Assembly: GCA_029959085.1 (NCBI GenBank)
Contig: JARWIR010000027.1
Span: 9,672,001 to 9,736,000 of the forward strand
Direction: 5' to 3'
Source of the DNA: Nemophila menziesii
Lineage: Eukaryota > Streptophyta > Magnoliopsida > Boraginales > Hydrophyllaceae
Length of the DNA: 64,000 bases
The position numbers were made by a program, and so were the translations under genes. Of this stretch, positions 1-11,585 are shown piece by piece. Numbering within the stretch: position 1 is the first letter of the stretch; each line of letters opens with the position of its first letter. The notes below the pieces were generated by a model. That model searched no databases and was not told where the DNA came from. It saw nothing but the letters and a program-made list of their open reading frames with translations.

Positions 1-584
1 TGACACTCGATTGAACCGCGAACACGAAACCCCATTCATCCCACACTTTTTCCCTTTCTTCTCCTTCAAAATCTTCCTTTCTAGCTCGCTCGTGCATAAT
101 ATCAAATACCCCTTCCTTACAAATAACAAAACAATGTATTCCAATATCTATATCAAAAGACTCACACCACTCTCTATATTAATTTTTTGATCGTTTTATG
201 GGAATGCAAGTCCTACTACAAAGGTATTTGAAAAATATATATTTTATTATAATACATATCAGAATCGAAAATGGATTTTTGTTTTTGTGTTATTTAAGGT
301 TATTGTATGGGGACAACTATAGCTACTAGAATTATTATAGCATCGTCGTGATATTTACAAATTTGACTTATTTGGATACATCATGACTCTTATTTCTAAT
401 TTTTTTTGCTTATTCAATTTTTTTTGAAAACACGTACTCAATATTATCATTTGAAGAATTAGGTTGATTGTTTCTAGTGTAGACCAGGTACACGTACTAT
501 TCGAAAGTTCAGATGCAGCGGCGGATGGACTTTCAATAGTCGAGATTATGTTTTATAACATAATTTTGCTTTAGCATTTTTTCT

Positions 585-779
585 AAGAGCATTGCTATAT
601 ATCACCCCTTTTTGCTTTACCCATATATCATCTCCTATGTGTCATCTAATGTAGCATTAAACAAAATTAAAATAAAATAATCACTTAAAGAGAGAAACTA
701 TTTTATTGGTTTTTAAAACCTCCACATAGGAGGTTTTATATGGGTGAAGCAAAAAGGGGTGATATATATCTTTACTCTT
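585..779. mobile_element. MITE with ~40-bp terminal inverted repeats, copy A
   Basis: The left end (AAGAGCATTGCTATATATCA, continuing CCCC and a T-rich stretch) is the imperfect reverse complement of the right end (TGATATATATCTTTACTCTT). The element is about 195 bp and has no coding capacity. It is present at the same place in copy B (10,671-10,865) and absent at the matching place in copy C (about 34,660-34,710), so it inserted after C separated and before A and B duplicated. I could not define the target duplication, so the superfamily is open. Confidence 0.8.
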
Positions 780-1164
780 TTGCTTTTCCTCATTACAGTT
801 ATCGGAGAATTCACAATTCACTCGTCATTTTAGTTGATAAGGTAAATCATCTCATCCCATGATGTTTATATCTATCGGAGATTGAGATCTAATTTTTTAT
901 GTTGAAATGTTAACGGCTATTTCGATCTAATAGCTCTTCACATTTCCAACTTTCTTGCCACAGTTTTCGACTATTAATTAAAATTAATAAATGGTTCTTA
1001 ATGTTTTACTGTAGTTGCAAAATTTAAACATTGGAATATCTAATGAAATCTGCTAGCTGGTACAACACATTAATGCATAAAAAAATTATCAACGATTTTA
1101 ATCATATTTTAAGTTTCATAATTAAACAAAAATAGAAGAACCATAGAAAATAGGTATATATGGT

Positions 1165-2690
1165 TGATGTCTCCCTAATTGTTCTTATTTTAGACCCTTG
1201 GGAGACATCATTTTTGGTGTTTATTTAATTAAATAGATAGACTTTTGGACTAAATATTCAATAATCCGGAATTACCTTTTTATTTCTAGCATTTTTAATT
1301 TATTAAACTTTTGCGCGTAATATTGGTATTTTTAGTGTAAAGTTTACAGGTTTTAAATGTTAGCTAGGAGAGGAATCCGAGGAGAAGGTCAAAGATCGTG
1401 AATAAGAGTCAAGACTTGAAGAAAAATCCCGAAGATATTATTTTTAGAGCTGAAAATCCACTTTCCAGGCCATAGATTGCTGATTTCGAGGTGCTTAAGC
1501 GATGATTTAGCCGCTGACCTTTGAAGAGAAATCATTCCTTATCGAGTTGTAACGCATCGGGAAAAGCTGTTTTAGTGAAGGCCTATCATCAGTTACGGGA
1601 TTTTGGGCTTAGAAAGTGGGCTTGGACATTTAATTAGGCTTTTATTTTCTGGTCCAAGCCCTAGTCCGAATTTTTACTTATAAAAGGAGGTCTGGACTTC
1701 TATTTTTCACACAATTCACTTTCCACAAGATTAAAAACACCAGAGAAGCTACAGCAGGAAGAAAGGAGAAGCTACAAGAGCTGGAGTGGGTCTATAGCTC
1801 CGTTCGTAGTCATTCTGATTCTGAAAATTAGGTTCTTTTTATCTTTTAATTTTGTAAACAATATGAATTCAATTTCTTTTAATTTAGTTTTTAATTTTAA
1901 TATGAGCTAAGCTTTCATTAGTGCTTGAGAACAAACTATGGGTGAATCCTAGTTTTATTTTATAACGAATGTTGAATTTGGGTTTCTGTTAAATTAAATT
2001 AAATCAGGTCTTTTACTCTTTTCGATAATTTGTGATTATTTACTGATTTTAGAGTCGCGAACTAAAATTAGGTATTAGTATCTAAGCTATTCCACATATG
2101 TGGCGTGTGGATCATCTTGACGGGGGGTTTAGGTACAGAATTAATTGTTCAATCTGGGATAAAAACTATTGATTCTGACGAACTTAGTTAATCCTAGGGC
2201 CAAAGTGGTAATAAATCTTAATCATCCAACGGTGGATCATATTTACCCTGACGGGACTAGTGACACTTTAGGATTGCCTTATAGTCCACCCTGACGGGGG
2301 TATAAGGAATTTAGAATCCCGACCATTGTAATTGACTGATTTAGCCCTTAAACAACATAAGTTAGAAAGTAAAATTAGGAGGATCCCTGCGTTCTCAAGT
2401 ACTACATCTCATATTGCGTTTTCACTTATTTTACTTGCGTCTTAGCTTCTACTTGCATTTTAATATTTGTCTTTCATTCATTAGCTTTAATAAACAAAAA
2501 CCAAACAAACATATTATTATCTTTTATTTTCATAAGTGCATCAATCACTACTTGCTAAACATTGTGATCAACCATCCGTCCTTGGAACGAATCTGATTTA
2601 TCAGTTATTACTACTTGGGACAACCGTACACTTGCGGTTGTGGTTCGATTATCTTTTACATTTATTTTTAGAACACACAAAGGACCACCA
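1165..2690 (+). mobile_element. Solo LTR of an Athila-like Ty3/gypsy element
   Basis: The sequence begins TGATGTCTCC and ends ACCACCA, flanked by the 5-bp direct repeat atggt at 1160-1164 and 2691-2695. Copy B has a single uninterrupted atggt at 11,246-11,250, which is the empty site. Length is 1,526 bp and no internal domain follows, so this is a solo LTR left by LTR-LTR recombination. Its start resembles the LTR start of the Athila element at 57,139 (read on the minus strand), and its end is related to 61,891-62,310. A TATA-like cttataaaagg lies at 1677-1687. Three copies of a TGACGGG motif lie at 2116-2300. Small open frames inside it have no family resemblance. Confidence 0.93.
1677..1687 (+). 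promoter_or_regulatory. TATA box of the solo LTR
   Basis: The string cttataaaagg lies about 510 bp into the LTR, the usual place for the U3 core promoter before R. Whether it is still used cannot be seen. Confidence 0.5.
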
Positions 2691-3025
2691 ATGGTCTGCC
2701 AAGTTTTCAAACGTTTTGTATTATAGGTTTTTATTTGTTCACTTTGATTCGGCCCAAATTTAAAGGATATATAGATGATCAAATTCACTTGAGCAAGTAC
2801 TGTATCTAATTTGTGATACAACAAGGCCCAAAATACAAAGCAAAAAAAGCCCACAATTAGGCCCTCCATAATAAAGAAACCCTTCTTATTCATACGTCGT
2901 ATTCTCTACACCATAAATTTATCATTTCTTCCCTTACCGCTATAAGCAAATTGTCATTGCAACTTCTAAATAGACTAACAACTGAAATATTTTTTTATCT
3001 GTGTTATTGTCTTCTTTCCACCATA

Positions 3026-3091
3026 ATGGATATAGCAGGAGAGGAAGATAAACAAAAAGAAAAAAGAAAACTCGGCTTCATTTTACAAAAG
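3026..3091 (+). pseudogene. First coding exon of a B3-type gene, copy A
   Basis: The exon is 22 codons, starting MDIAGEEDKQ and ending LGFILQK directly before a splice donor (AAAAG|gtaaat). The same exon is found in copy B (11,586-11,651), copy C (35,387-35,449) and, inverted, copy D (61,708-61,779). The frame is kept while synonymous and replacement changes accumulate, so it is a true exon rather than a chance frame. In the presumed ancestral gene it would be spliced to the B3 exon that starts at 7165; in this copy the intron has been invaded by Hsp70 and extra B3 pieces, so I call it part of a broken gene. Confidence 0.65.
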
Positions 3092-3284
3092 GTAAATTCA
3101 TCTAACAAATTATTCATGTTTAATACAATTTATTCATTTAGTTAATTTTTATTATTCCAATTAAATTTTTTCTGGAAAAAAAAACCTTAATTTGTGTTAT
3201 TCAAATTGTTTTTATTAATTAGGAATTTAAACTTTAATTTTTTATTATATTTTATAAAATTGATTTTTATTGTCCAAATTGATA

Positions 3285-3308
3285 AATATATATATATATA
3301 TATATATT
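3285..3308. repeat. Short (TA)n microsatellite
   Basis: A run of alternating T and A lies in the intron after the first exon. The matching place in copy B has expanded to about 65 bp (11,805-11,869). A second short (TA) run lies at about 6,531-6,555. Confidence 0.9.
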
Positions 3309-4102
3309 ATCGGCTCATATTTTTTTATGTACAGCAAAATGCTAAATGATTGATGGTCATGTCATTTCATCTACTATAACTACAGTCTCTCATGTCGAAT
3401 CAGGTAAACACAGTAACATAAATATTTGAATTTCATATATGTTTCACAATATTTACAATTGATCTATGATGAGTAAATAAGATCTTATATTAAGAGAAAT
3501 AACATATATCGTACAAAATTATGTATAGATTTCTAAATAATTACATTATAGGTTTATATTTATGCAAAATAATCAAAATACTATAAGATCTTGTTTCTCT
3601 CATTACTTAAAATTGATTTTTAATTGTTCTGAAAATTTTGGAACATCAAGCGAAAATTTTCATAATTCGTAAGAGTCACAAGTAATTTAATACACCCTAG
3701 GGGTGAAAATAATATTTTCAAAAGTCAAGGGAGCATATACCTCCCTCCACGCACTTATTCGTTGCCGCGTCAAGCTTTCAATATTACAGTATTTCCTTGT
3801 TTTTTCTTCATGAAAATGTATATTAATAGGACTTGTAAAATTTATAATTATGCTTCTTAATGGCTAATACTCGATTAAAAAGCTCAAACGATACTCAAGT
3901 CATTTATTAGATTAAAAATCAGTGAGACTGTGGAGATAGATCGAATACAGTTGCACATATACAAAGTGACTTACAAAGTTGAGCTTGTTCTTCAGAATAT
4001 TTTTCCATGAACAAGTGGCCGTTATTATGGCTTAATTAGACATACTCCTATATAAAGAGTTATTTCATTGGCTAGCGTGCAAAAATACTCAAAGACCAAA
4101 CT

Positions 4103-4110
4103 TATATAAA
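4103..4110 (+). promoter_or_regulatory. TATA box of the Hsp70 fragment, copy A
   Basis: tatataaa sits 73 bp before the Hsp70 ATG, in a context conserved with copy B (12,603-12,610). A pyrimidine-rich tract ending gttttag lies just before the ATG and could be a 5'-UTR splice acceptor. I looked for a perfect heat-shock element (GAAnnTTC arrays) upstream and did not find a convincing one. Confidence 0.55.
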
Positions 4111-4182
4111 GTACCTAAAAGAAAATCATATTTTCTTCTCCTTCATTTTCTAACTGGGTCAGATTTTTGTGTTTTAGGTTTG

Positions 4183-4786
4183 ATGGCAGGAATTAATGAA
4201 AATCTAGCAATTGGAATTGATTTGGGAACATGTACTCGTGTGTTGGTGTTTGGCAAAATGACAGGGTTGAGATCATTCCTAATGATCAAGGCAACAGGAC
4301 CACACCATCTTATGTGTCTTTCAACGAGATAGCTTGTTATATTGGCGATGCTGCAAAGAACCAGGTTGCTATGAATCCGACTAACACTTTTTTCAGTAAG
4401 TATCCTGTATTTATAGATATATGTACGTCTCTCTAATTGCTTTACACAATTAGATAACTTGGTAACTAAACATATACCAACATTCTTTTATATGTTCAGA
4501 TGCCAAACGCTTAATTGGAAGAAAATTTAGCGACACTGTAGTACATGATGATATAAAGTTGTGGCCCTTCAAGGTGATAGCTGGACGTGGTGACAAGCCT
4601 ATGCTTGTTGTCAATTACAAAGGCGAGGAGAAACAGTTTACTGCTGAGGAAGTATGTTCAATGGTGCTTACAAAGATGAAGGAAACTGCCGAGGCATACT
4701 TAGGTACTACTGTACAAAATGCACTAATCACTATTCCTGCTTGTGCTAATGATTCCCAAAGACGTGCCACAAAATGCAGTAAATAA
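4183..4786 (+). pseudogene. Truncated, frameshifted Hsp70 (cytosolic type) N-terminus, copy A
   Basis: Exon 1 is 4183-4395, the intron about 4396-4499 (gtaagt...ttcag) and exon 2 4500-4786. The intron splits codon 72, the conserved position of the intron in plant cytosolic Hsc70 genes. The product matches the start of the Hsp70 ATPase domain: the phosphate-loop region GIDLGT, then [17 protein letters not shown], then [10 protein letters not shown] and [12 protein letters not shown] missing base at about 4231, compared with copy B, shifts the frame inside the phosphate-loop motif. Homology ends at DSQRRATK, about residue 150 of ~650, then the frame stops. No substrate-binding domain is present. 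Copy A still reads the [11 protein letters not shown] stretch that copy B has lost. Confidence 0.92.
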
Positions 4787-4793
4787 GATCTTA

Positions 4794-5263
4794 CATCTAA
4801 AGCTATTTCTTGTTTGTTTCACTTTTCTCTCAAATTCATGATGTTATTTTTTTTAGTTGCGGACAAATTAACAATTATGGAATTTTTATATAAATAGACT
4901 TGTAGAATATCAAAAGCCATCAATAAAAAAAACAATCAGACATGGGTGGTTAAGATGATTAGTTAATCATCTTAAAAAGGAAAAGTGGATTAAGATTTAA
5001 TTATCCATACATATTATATGGTTTAACATAATTGTTTTTCACACTAATTTTGAATTTACCTGAGTAAGAGTTCATATTTTTTACTAACAACTAGACTAAC
5101 TATTTAGAAAAGAGAAAAGTATATTATTTTTATTGTTTTGTTTTTAGATCATTACCTCTTTAAACTATTAAATGAGTCACATACATGTTGACCATTATCG
5201 GGTAAATGAATTCGGCTCAATACATTATTATTCTCATTTTTTACAATTGGTAGAATGTCAATT
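4794..5263. other. Intron-derived non-coding stretch, copy A
   Basis: This block (from agatcttacatctaaa to gtagaatgtcaatt) is repeated at about 6,010-6,500 in the same copy and at 13,304-13,775 and 14,700-15,190 in copy B. It also has single-copy relatives in C and D. It is sequence from the first intron of the B3 gene, and no gene is visible in it. Confidence 0.75.
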
Positions 5264-5914
5264 AACAAGAACCTCCATCAAGTTATATCCCGATGCAAAA
5301 TCATGAGCACATAACCGAGCCCCCCGAGCACGAACCCAGAACGAGTCAGAGGAAAGTCTTGAGTGGACTCGACCAAAGAGAACAAAGAGGAATGCAGGTT
5401 TTGTTGGAAAACAGCTTAAAGTGGGTCAAACAAGTAAGTATTAGTGATAATTTGATTTGTTTAAATATGATATAGAGTATGAATACTTGAAAATAATTAT
5501 TATTTGTTGATATGCAAGGTGGTTCAAACCCTTTGTATCAACTGACCAATGCAATCATACCTTTTCAAAATTTGTCCCCTACCGAAGAAGAGAAGGCACA
5601 AGCTGAAGCTTCACAAAGAGCATCTGCAGCTGCTTTGCGTGATTCACTCGTAATTGTCATGAAACCTTACAATGTGCAAAAAACTTTTTCTTTGGTAAGA
5701 AACTTCATATTCTTAGTATTTAATGTTCAACAAGTTTAATATTTTGCTTACTAAAAAATCAGAGTCACTATTTGTGCAGAATATTCCTGCAAAATGGGAA
5801 AAAGAGCGTATATATCTTTTGAGTACCTTTAGAGTCGGGGAAGAGGTGATTCCCCAGGCGCCATCACCATCACCAGCACAGCCATCGATACCTCCACCTC
5901 TTACGCTCCTCTAA
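5264..5914 (+). pseudogene. B3 gene fragment: linker exons and remnant of second B3 domain, copy A
   Basis: Three exon pieces are visible: a linker ending KWVKQ|gtaagt (to 5433), a middle exon 5519-5694 starting GGSNPLYQL with good acceptor and donor, and a last exon from 5780 starting NIPAKW. In copy B the last exon continues through a whole B3 domain; here most of it is deleted and the frame jumps to a proline-rich tail that stops at 5914. The linker is rich in His, Glu and Pro (MQNHEHITEPPEHEP). B3 domains bind DNA, and two-domain proteins of this kind belong to the REM group. The 5' junction at about 5264 joins intron sequence directly to mid-exon sequence, a sign of rearrangement. Confidence 0.8.
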
Positions 5915-6527
5915 ATGATCAATGATCGATGGTCATGTCATTTCATTTCATCTTCTATAGTAGAATTTCATATATGTTTCACAATATTTACAATTGATCT
6001 ATGGTGAGTATATAAGATCTTACATCTAAATCTATTTCTTGTTTGTTTCTCTTTTCTCTCAAATTCATAATGTTATTTTTCTAATTGCGGATAAATTAAT
6101 AATTATGGAATTTTTTTATAAATAGACTTGTAGAATATCAAAAGCCATCAATAATAAAAAAACAATAAGACATGGGTTGTTAAGATGATTATTTAATCAT
6201 CTTAAAAAGAAAAAGTGGATTAAGATTTAATTATCAATACATATTATATGGTTTAACACAATTGTTTTTCACACTAATTTTGAATTTACCTGAGTAAGGG
6301 TTCATATTTTTACTAACAACTGGACTAACTATTTAGAAAAGAAAAAAGTATTTTATTTTTATTATTTTGTTTTTAGATCATTACCGCTTTAAACTATTAA
6401 ATGAGTCAATGCTAACATGCTGACCATTATCGGGTAAATGAATTCGGCTCAATACATTATTATTCTCATTTTTTACAATTGGTAGAATGTCAATTGAACA
6501 AATATGATTGTTTAAGTAATCAGGTGA

Positions 6528-6559
<32 letters not shown>

Positions 6560-7164
6560 TATATTAAAAATTTAAGATCGTTAGGCCAAAGTTTTGACAT
6601 ATTCTTATCTTAAAAATTAGATATCACCGTTTGAAATTACTTATTTTTGTTTTAAATTTTAGATATTGAATAATTATCAAATGATCACTGAAATATTCAG
6701 CAAATAGTCCATTTTAAATTTTTTATTCTCTTTTATATAGATTTGAAGATCTTGTTGATACCCACGTTAAATCAGTGTAAAGACTCTAGGAGTGTGTAGT
6801 AAGAATAAAGATGTTATAATTAATATTCAAAAAATTTCTACAATTACTAAATTGTGAGGATGTTTTAAAGAATGAAGATGATTCATTAATATTCAATCTC
6901 TATCTTTGTATGAGTTAGTAATTTAATTTTATCAAGTTTTTTCCACAATGATTTTCCTTAAAAGAATTATCTCTTCAAATCAATCTTATCCTTACAAAAC
7001 AATTCAGTCAAAATAGCATTTTATTATCCTACTATTGTTTTTTTTTTCACAAATACAAATGACATGAAAGTAGGTAAAAACAAATCTTGAGATTAAATTC
7101 TTAGCGGTTGATATATATCAAGTAGCATCTTTGTTCCACCATTCCTAATGTAAGAATTTTGCAG
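5915..7164. other. Duplicated first-intron sequence, copy A
   Basis: This stretch starts with a string (atgatcgatggtcatg) that also lies just after the first exon's intron at about 3,350. It repeats the 4,794-5,263 block and continues uninterrupted to the splice acceptor at 7161-7164. It therefore represents the longer original first intron. It contains a (TA)n run near 6,531 and no gene. Confidence 0.75.
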
Positions 7165-7478
7165 GCTATTCCAGCAACATTTGCTAACAATAAGGAGGGC
7201 AAGCTTAGGGGCAATGTTCTCCTTCAAGTTAAGACGGAAAAAACATGGGAAATGAGGTTCTACCCGTATGGAGATGCCGTTTCATTAAAGAGGGATGGAA
7301 AAACTTTGTAGAAGAAAACTTCTTCAAAGAAAATGACATCGTGGTATTCAAATACAAAGGCAAATTTGGAGGTAAGACATGTTTTAAAGTTTGGTTGATT
7401 ACGACTACTAAACAAGAACCTCCATCGAGTAAATTTAGCATAATGCTTCTCATTTTGTTAAAAGTTTTGTATATGTAA
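7165..7478 (+). pseudogene. First B3 DNA-binding domain exon, frameshifted, copy A
   Basis: A splice acceptor (ttttgcag) is followed by an exon encoding AIPATFANNKEGKLRGNVLL and the rest of a B3 fold. After FYPYGD the frame shifts, then continues with FIKEGWKNFVEENFFKENDI and GGKTCFKVWLI, the last strands and helix of the B3 barrel. The domain is complete apart from the shift at about 7,268-7,280. After EPPSS the exon is fused to 3' non-coding sequence that in copy B lies about 500 bp further on, so a deletion removed the following linker exons. Confidence 0.85.
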
Positions 7479-8094
7479 TCAATAATAGCAACATATCAGA
7501 TATATGCAAATAGTTTACAATATTTTTATCGTTTGTATTAATAAAAGTAAAGCCTTAAAATATTTATACCCATCTAGTATCACTAAAATTTTGTATCCAA
7601 TAGCTATTCAAATTTAATATTCCTATTAATATTTCTATTTTAATAGATATATTTGAATGTGTCTACGTTTGCGATCTAGAGAAGGATATGCTAAATTTCA
7701 TAACGGGGGATTAAAATGGTAGTAAAATCCGAAAGTCAGATCTAGGAGGATCTGATGTATATACTTTACACTTATTTTATGGGATGATTAGAAAATATAA
7801 AATTTGTTTTGGAAAATTACATACTTTCATGGTAAATTGCATTATGGGTACATATATTTAATGAAATAGTCAAATATACACCAACACCATCAGATATGTT
7901 TTTTTACCTAATTTGATGGACTGAAGTTTTTTTACCTAATTTGATGGACCTTCAGTTGGATGTGGTTGGAGGGTGGAGAGTAGAGAAAGAAAAGAAAGAG
8001 AAATTAAATTAGGGTTTGAATATCTCGTTCAATTCTTTACGAAACTTGTTACTTTTTGCCTCTTTTTATTCCTTGCAGGGAGGAGAGGGACTTT
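7479..8094. other. 3' flank of the B3 gene, copy A
   Basis: This is collinear with copy B 16,960-17,545, with scattered substitutions and indels. No open reading frame resembles a known family. Homology to copy B ends at gggaggagaggga near 8,090. Confidence 0.7.
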
Positions 8095-8960
8095 GCTTCA
8101 ACTGTGAAAAGAACTAACTTGCTCCAAATGGGAACTCTTCCCTTGTTATCTCTGCTAAAGAGGCAAAGATAGAACTCTCTTACTAGCTCAATAATCAAAC
8201 TCGAACACTCCATCATGAATGTCTTCCAACCCAGTCTTTCCCCCTTCTCAAGAAATCTTTTATACTCACATTATCCCACTTCCTCTACGAATGTACTCTA
8301 TTTTGTGAGTGTCAAAGTAGGCATGATTTGTGCTGCAAAAACTTCTAGGGCCCTACAAGCCATTCCTCTTGTCGAGAAGAGGTATCTAGACTGGGAGAGA
8401 TTACAGTTTCTTATATTTAGTCTCAATTGTTTGTTCTTGAACACTTGAATCCACCATAACCGGTTCTTCTCTAGCCACATGACTTGGATTTCTCTAATGC
8501 CTATTTGCTTGCTCTGATAAACCTCAAGTGGTTTCCTCTTGTTTTCAACCAAATTCTTGTTCAGATTCTTCTTCATCTCCCTCACATAAGCAAGTGTCTC
8601 CGTGCTTCGTGACATCTTCCCTTTACCTCCAACTCAAAATTTTACAAAACTTGAAAGTATACCTTTAATGGTTAAATAAGGTACTATTTAGAGTGAAAAA
8701 GATGTAAGAATTAATCGAAGGATTAGGAAAAAGAATTTTGATTTTTTTTATATTAATCTTGATTTCTCATGCTGTTGGTTTGCATCAGCATCCCGCCTAA
8801 AGGTTCACCATGCCTCCCTATTCTTTGTGCTTTGTATGGCTTCACATCATGTCGAAAATGCACCAACGGTCGTTATGAGTGAACCAACATAGCCGCCCAA
8901 AGGGGTCGACTAGCCGATCAAGCACTTGAAGATTCTGACTTATCTTCAGGAACATATAAT
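8095..8960 (-). mobile_element. Athila-like env-region fragment between copies A and B
   Basis: On the minus strand this resembles the env-like frame of the Athila element: the stretch around 8,100-8,310 matches 51,180-51,310 (start of the second half of that frame), and the ATG at 8615 with the ctccaactcaaa leader matches the leader at 51,660-51,690. A 105-codon open stretch remains (8298-8615), followed by frame breaks. A closer relative of the same stretch is at 28,240-28,500. No LTR is attached. It lies exactly where copy A homology ends, so it marks a rearrangement junction. Confidence 0.7.
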
Positions 8961-9780
8961 CGTACATGACCAATTATACCTACACTAGGAAACATACCTT
9001 CTTTCTTTGCCAACGATGCCTTCATCTTGCCTATCCTGTACGTTTTACGCTACAAATGCCTCACTTTTGTACTTGATCTTTGTGTTGTATATCTGCACAC
9101 AAGGGACTTTATTGCCTTTATAAGATTTAGAAAACTGAAGCTGCATAACCTAGATAATTAACCAGTTATTTAAATATTTGAACCTCATAGTTTTTTTTTT
9201 GTTAGATCATATCAACATGATCAAGATGTCTATATATTTTTTATCTATTATTTCGTCGACCCGTAATAGATGGTCAACCGGTCTCAACGGTTCAATTTGG
9301 GAAACCGTATGAGCTAAAATATTTCCTACTTTTACCAATCCATCTCAAATGGTTCTTTATTGTTATGGAGGTTTTAGTATTTAAGATTCTTCTTCAATTT
9401 ATCATATATTGGTATAACTAATTTATTTTCGATAGTTTGCATATTCTTTGGGGATCTCCATAAGGTGGAATAAAAAGACAAATTGTGTCCTTGTCCTTGT
9501 ACGACAATGCATTCTTCTTCCTTCTAACCAAAAGTATGATCAGAATGTTTCGATATAGTCCTCTTTGATCAAGATCAGTAAAGTATGAGGTATCTGATGA
9601 CCCATTATCGCTAAAACTCAGACTCTTCATGATCTCACCCAATAAAACACTATATTTGTCTACATGTTCTTGCTCAAATTTGGTTTCAAATACTCCTTGA
9701 ATTTGTGAGGAGGTGTATTCCCCTTAAAACTCTAGAAATTCAGAGCAAGACCCACCAATTTCATCACTAATTACTACTGT
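8961..9780. other. Unassigned sequence before copy B
   Basis: No repeat seen elsewhere in the window matches it well. A 74-codon minus-strand frame at 9418-9642 (starting MGEIMKSLSFSDNG) has a plausible amino-acid composition but I do not recognise it. It could be a relic exon or a chance frame. Confidence 0.4.
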
Positions 9781-10670
9781 CCAACATAATAGTCTAAAGA
9801 GTCGGGTAAAAATTAAAGAAACTTCGACACATGGTCACTTTTCCTGTCCCCATTTTTCCCAGACGGTTTGTGCAAATCCCTCACAGAGAATTGTTTTATC
9901 AAAAGACACCCAAAGAGAAATGGAACATACCCACACAAATTATAAAACTACGTTATAATAAAATCCAATAGAAAAAAATAACCCTAGCAATTCTATGTCC
10001 TCCAGTCTTAACCTACGACGTCTTACGAGACATGCCATTTATTTAGTTCCACCATATTCATTTATTTATGAATACTTTAAACCTGTGACACTCGATTGAA
10101 CCGGGAACACGAAACCCCGTTCATCCCACACTTTTTCCCTTTCTTCTCCTTCAAAATCTTCCTTTCTAGCTCGCTCATGCATAACATCAAATACCCCTTC
10201 CTTACAAATAACAAAACAATTTATTCCAATATCTATATCTAAAGACTCACACCACTCTCTATATTAATTTTTGGATCGTTTTATGGGAATGCAAGTCCTA
10301 CTACAAAGGTATTTGAAAAATATATTTTTTATTAGAATACACATCAGAATCGAAAATGGATTTTTGTTTTTGTGTTATTTAAGGTTATTCTATGGGGACA
10401 AGTATAGCTACTAGAATTATTATAGCATCGTCTGGAGATTTACAAATTTGACTTATTTAGATACATCATGACTCTTATTTCTAATTTTTTTTGCTTATTC
10501 AATTTTTTTCGAAAACACGTATTCAATATTATTATTTGAAGAATTAGGGTGATTGTTTCTAGTGTAGACCAGGTACACGTACTATTCGAAAGTTCAGATG
10601 CAGCGGCGGATGGACTTTCAATAGTCGAGATTATGTTTTATAACATAATTTTGCTTTAGCATTTTTTCTT

Positions 10671-10865
10671 TGAGCATTGCTATATATCACCCCTTTTTGC
10701 TTTACCCATATATCATCTCATATGTGTCATCTAATGTAGCATTAAACAAAGTAAAAATAAAATAATCACTTAAGAGAGAGAGACTATTTTATTGGTTTTA
10801 AAAACCTCCACATAGGAGGTGATATATGGGTGAAGCAAAAAGGGGTGATATATATCTTTACTCTT
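10671..10865. mobile_element. MITE, copy B
   Basis: Same element and same insertion point as at 585-779, with matching inverted termini. The internal part differs by a deletion of several bases (aggaggtgatat versus aggaggttttat). Confidence 0.8.
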
Positions 10866-11585
10866 TTGCTTTTCCTCATTATAGTTATCGTAGAATTCAC
10901 AATTCACTCGCCATTTTAGTTGATAAGGTAAATCATCTCATCCCATGATGTTTATATTTATCGGAGTTTGAGTTCTAATTTTTTATGTTGAAATGTTAAC
11001 GGCTATTTCGACCTAATAGCTCTTCACATTTCCAACTTTCTTGCCACAGTTTTCGACTATTAATTAAAATTAATAAATGTTTCTTAATGTTTTACTATAG
11101 TTGCAAAACTTTAACATTGGAATATCTAATGAAATCTGCTAGCTGGTACAACACATTAATGCATAAAAAAATTATCAATGATTTTAATCATATTTTAAGT
11201 TTCATAATTAAACAAAAATAGAAGAACCATAGAAAATAGGTATATATGGTCTAGCAAGTTTTCAAACGTTTTGTCGATTGTATTATAGGTTTTTATTTGT
11301 TCACTTTGATTCGGCCCAAATTTAGAGGAGATATAGATGGTCAAATTCACTTGAGCAAGTACTGTGTCTAATTCGTGTACAACAAGGCCCAAAATACAAA
11401 GCAAAAAAAGCCCACAATTAGGCCCTCCATAATATAGAAACCCTTCTTATTCATACGCCATATTCTCTACACCATAAATTTATCATTTCTTCCCTTGCCG
11501 CTATAAACAAATTGTCATTGCAACTTCTAAATAGACTAACAACTGAAATATTTTTTATCTGTGTTATTGTCTTCTTTCCACCATA

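Larger units (their letters stand above)
3473..4793 (+). other. Inserted Hsp70 genomic fragment with 16-bp flanking direct repeats, copy A
   Basis: The 16-bp string agtaaataagatctta occurs at 3473-3488 and again at 4778-4793, bracketing about 1.3 kb that contains an Hsp70 upstream region and the first ~150 codons. Copies C (about 35,790) and D (about 61,350, inverted) have a single version of this junction and no Hsp70, so they are empty sites. The insert keeps an intron and promoter, so it did not come from a spliced mRNA. Copy B carries the same insertion (12,034-13,304). The repeat may be a target duplication or a product of break repair. Confidence 0.8.
1..8095 (+). repeat. Segmental copy A of the B3/Hsp70 region
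   Basis: The window opens inside a duplicated block. The string beginning at base 2 (gacactcgattgaacc) reappears at about 10,087 and the two copies can be followed to about 8,095 and 17,545. Copy A differs from copy B by a 1.5-kb solo LTR, a shorter AT run, a large deletion in the second B3 domain and a deletion downstream of the first B3 domain. The left end lies outside the window, because homology between copies B and C continues about 300 bp upstream of the point matching base 1. The first ~580 bases hold no recognisable gene. Confidence 0.9.

Noticed and set aside
2414..2893. Frames of 60-112 codons crossing the solo LTR end
   Set aside because: They cross the LTR/target junction or are absent in the sister copy B.
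3640..4100. Heat-shock elements upstream of the Hsp70 fragment
   Set aside because: Strings such as cgaaaattttca and ttcagaatatttttcc look suggestive, but none has correctly spaced GAAnnTTC repeats conserved between copies.
9418..9642. Host gene exon on the minus strand (MGEIMKSLSFS...)
   Set aside because: Not promoted to a gene call: no splice context, no conserved copy and no recognisable domain.
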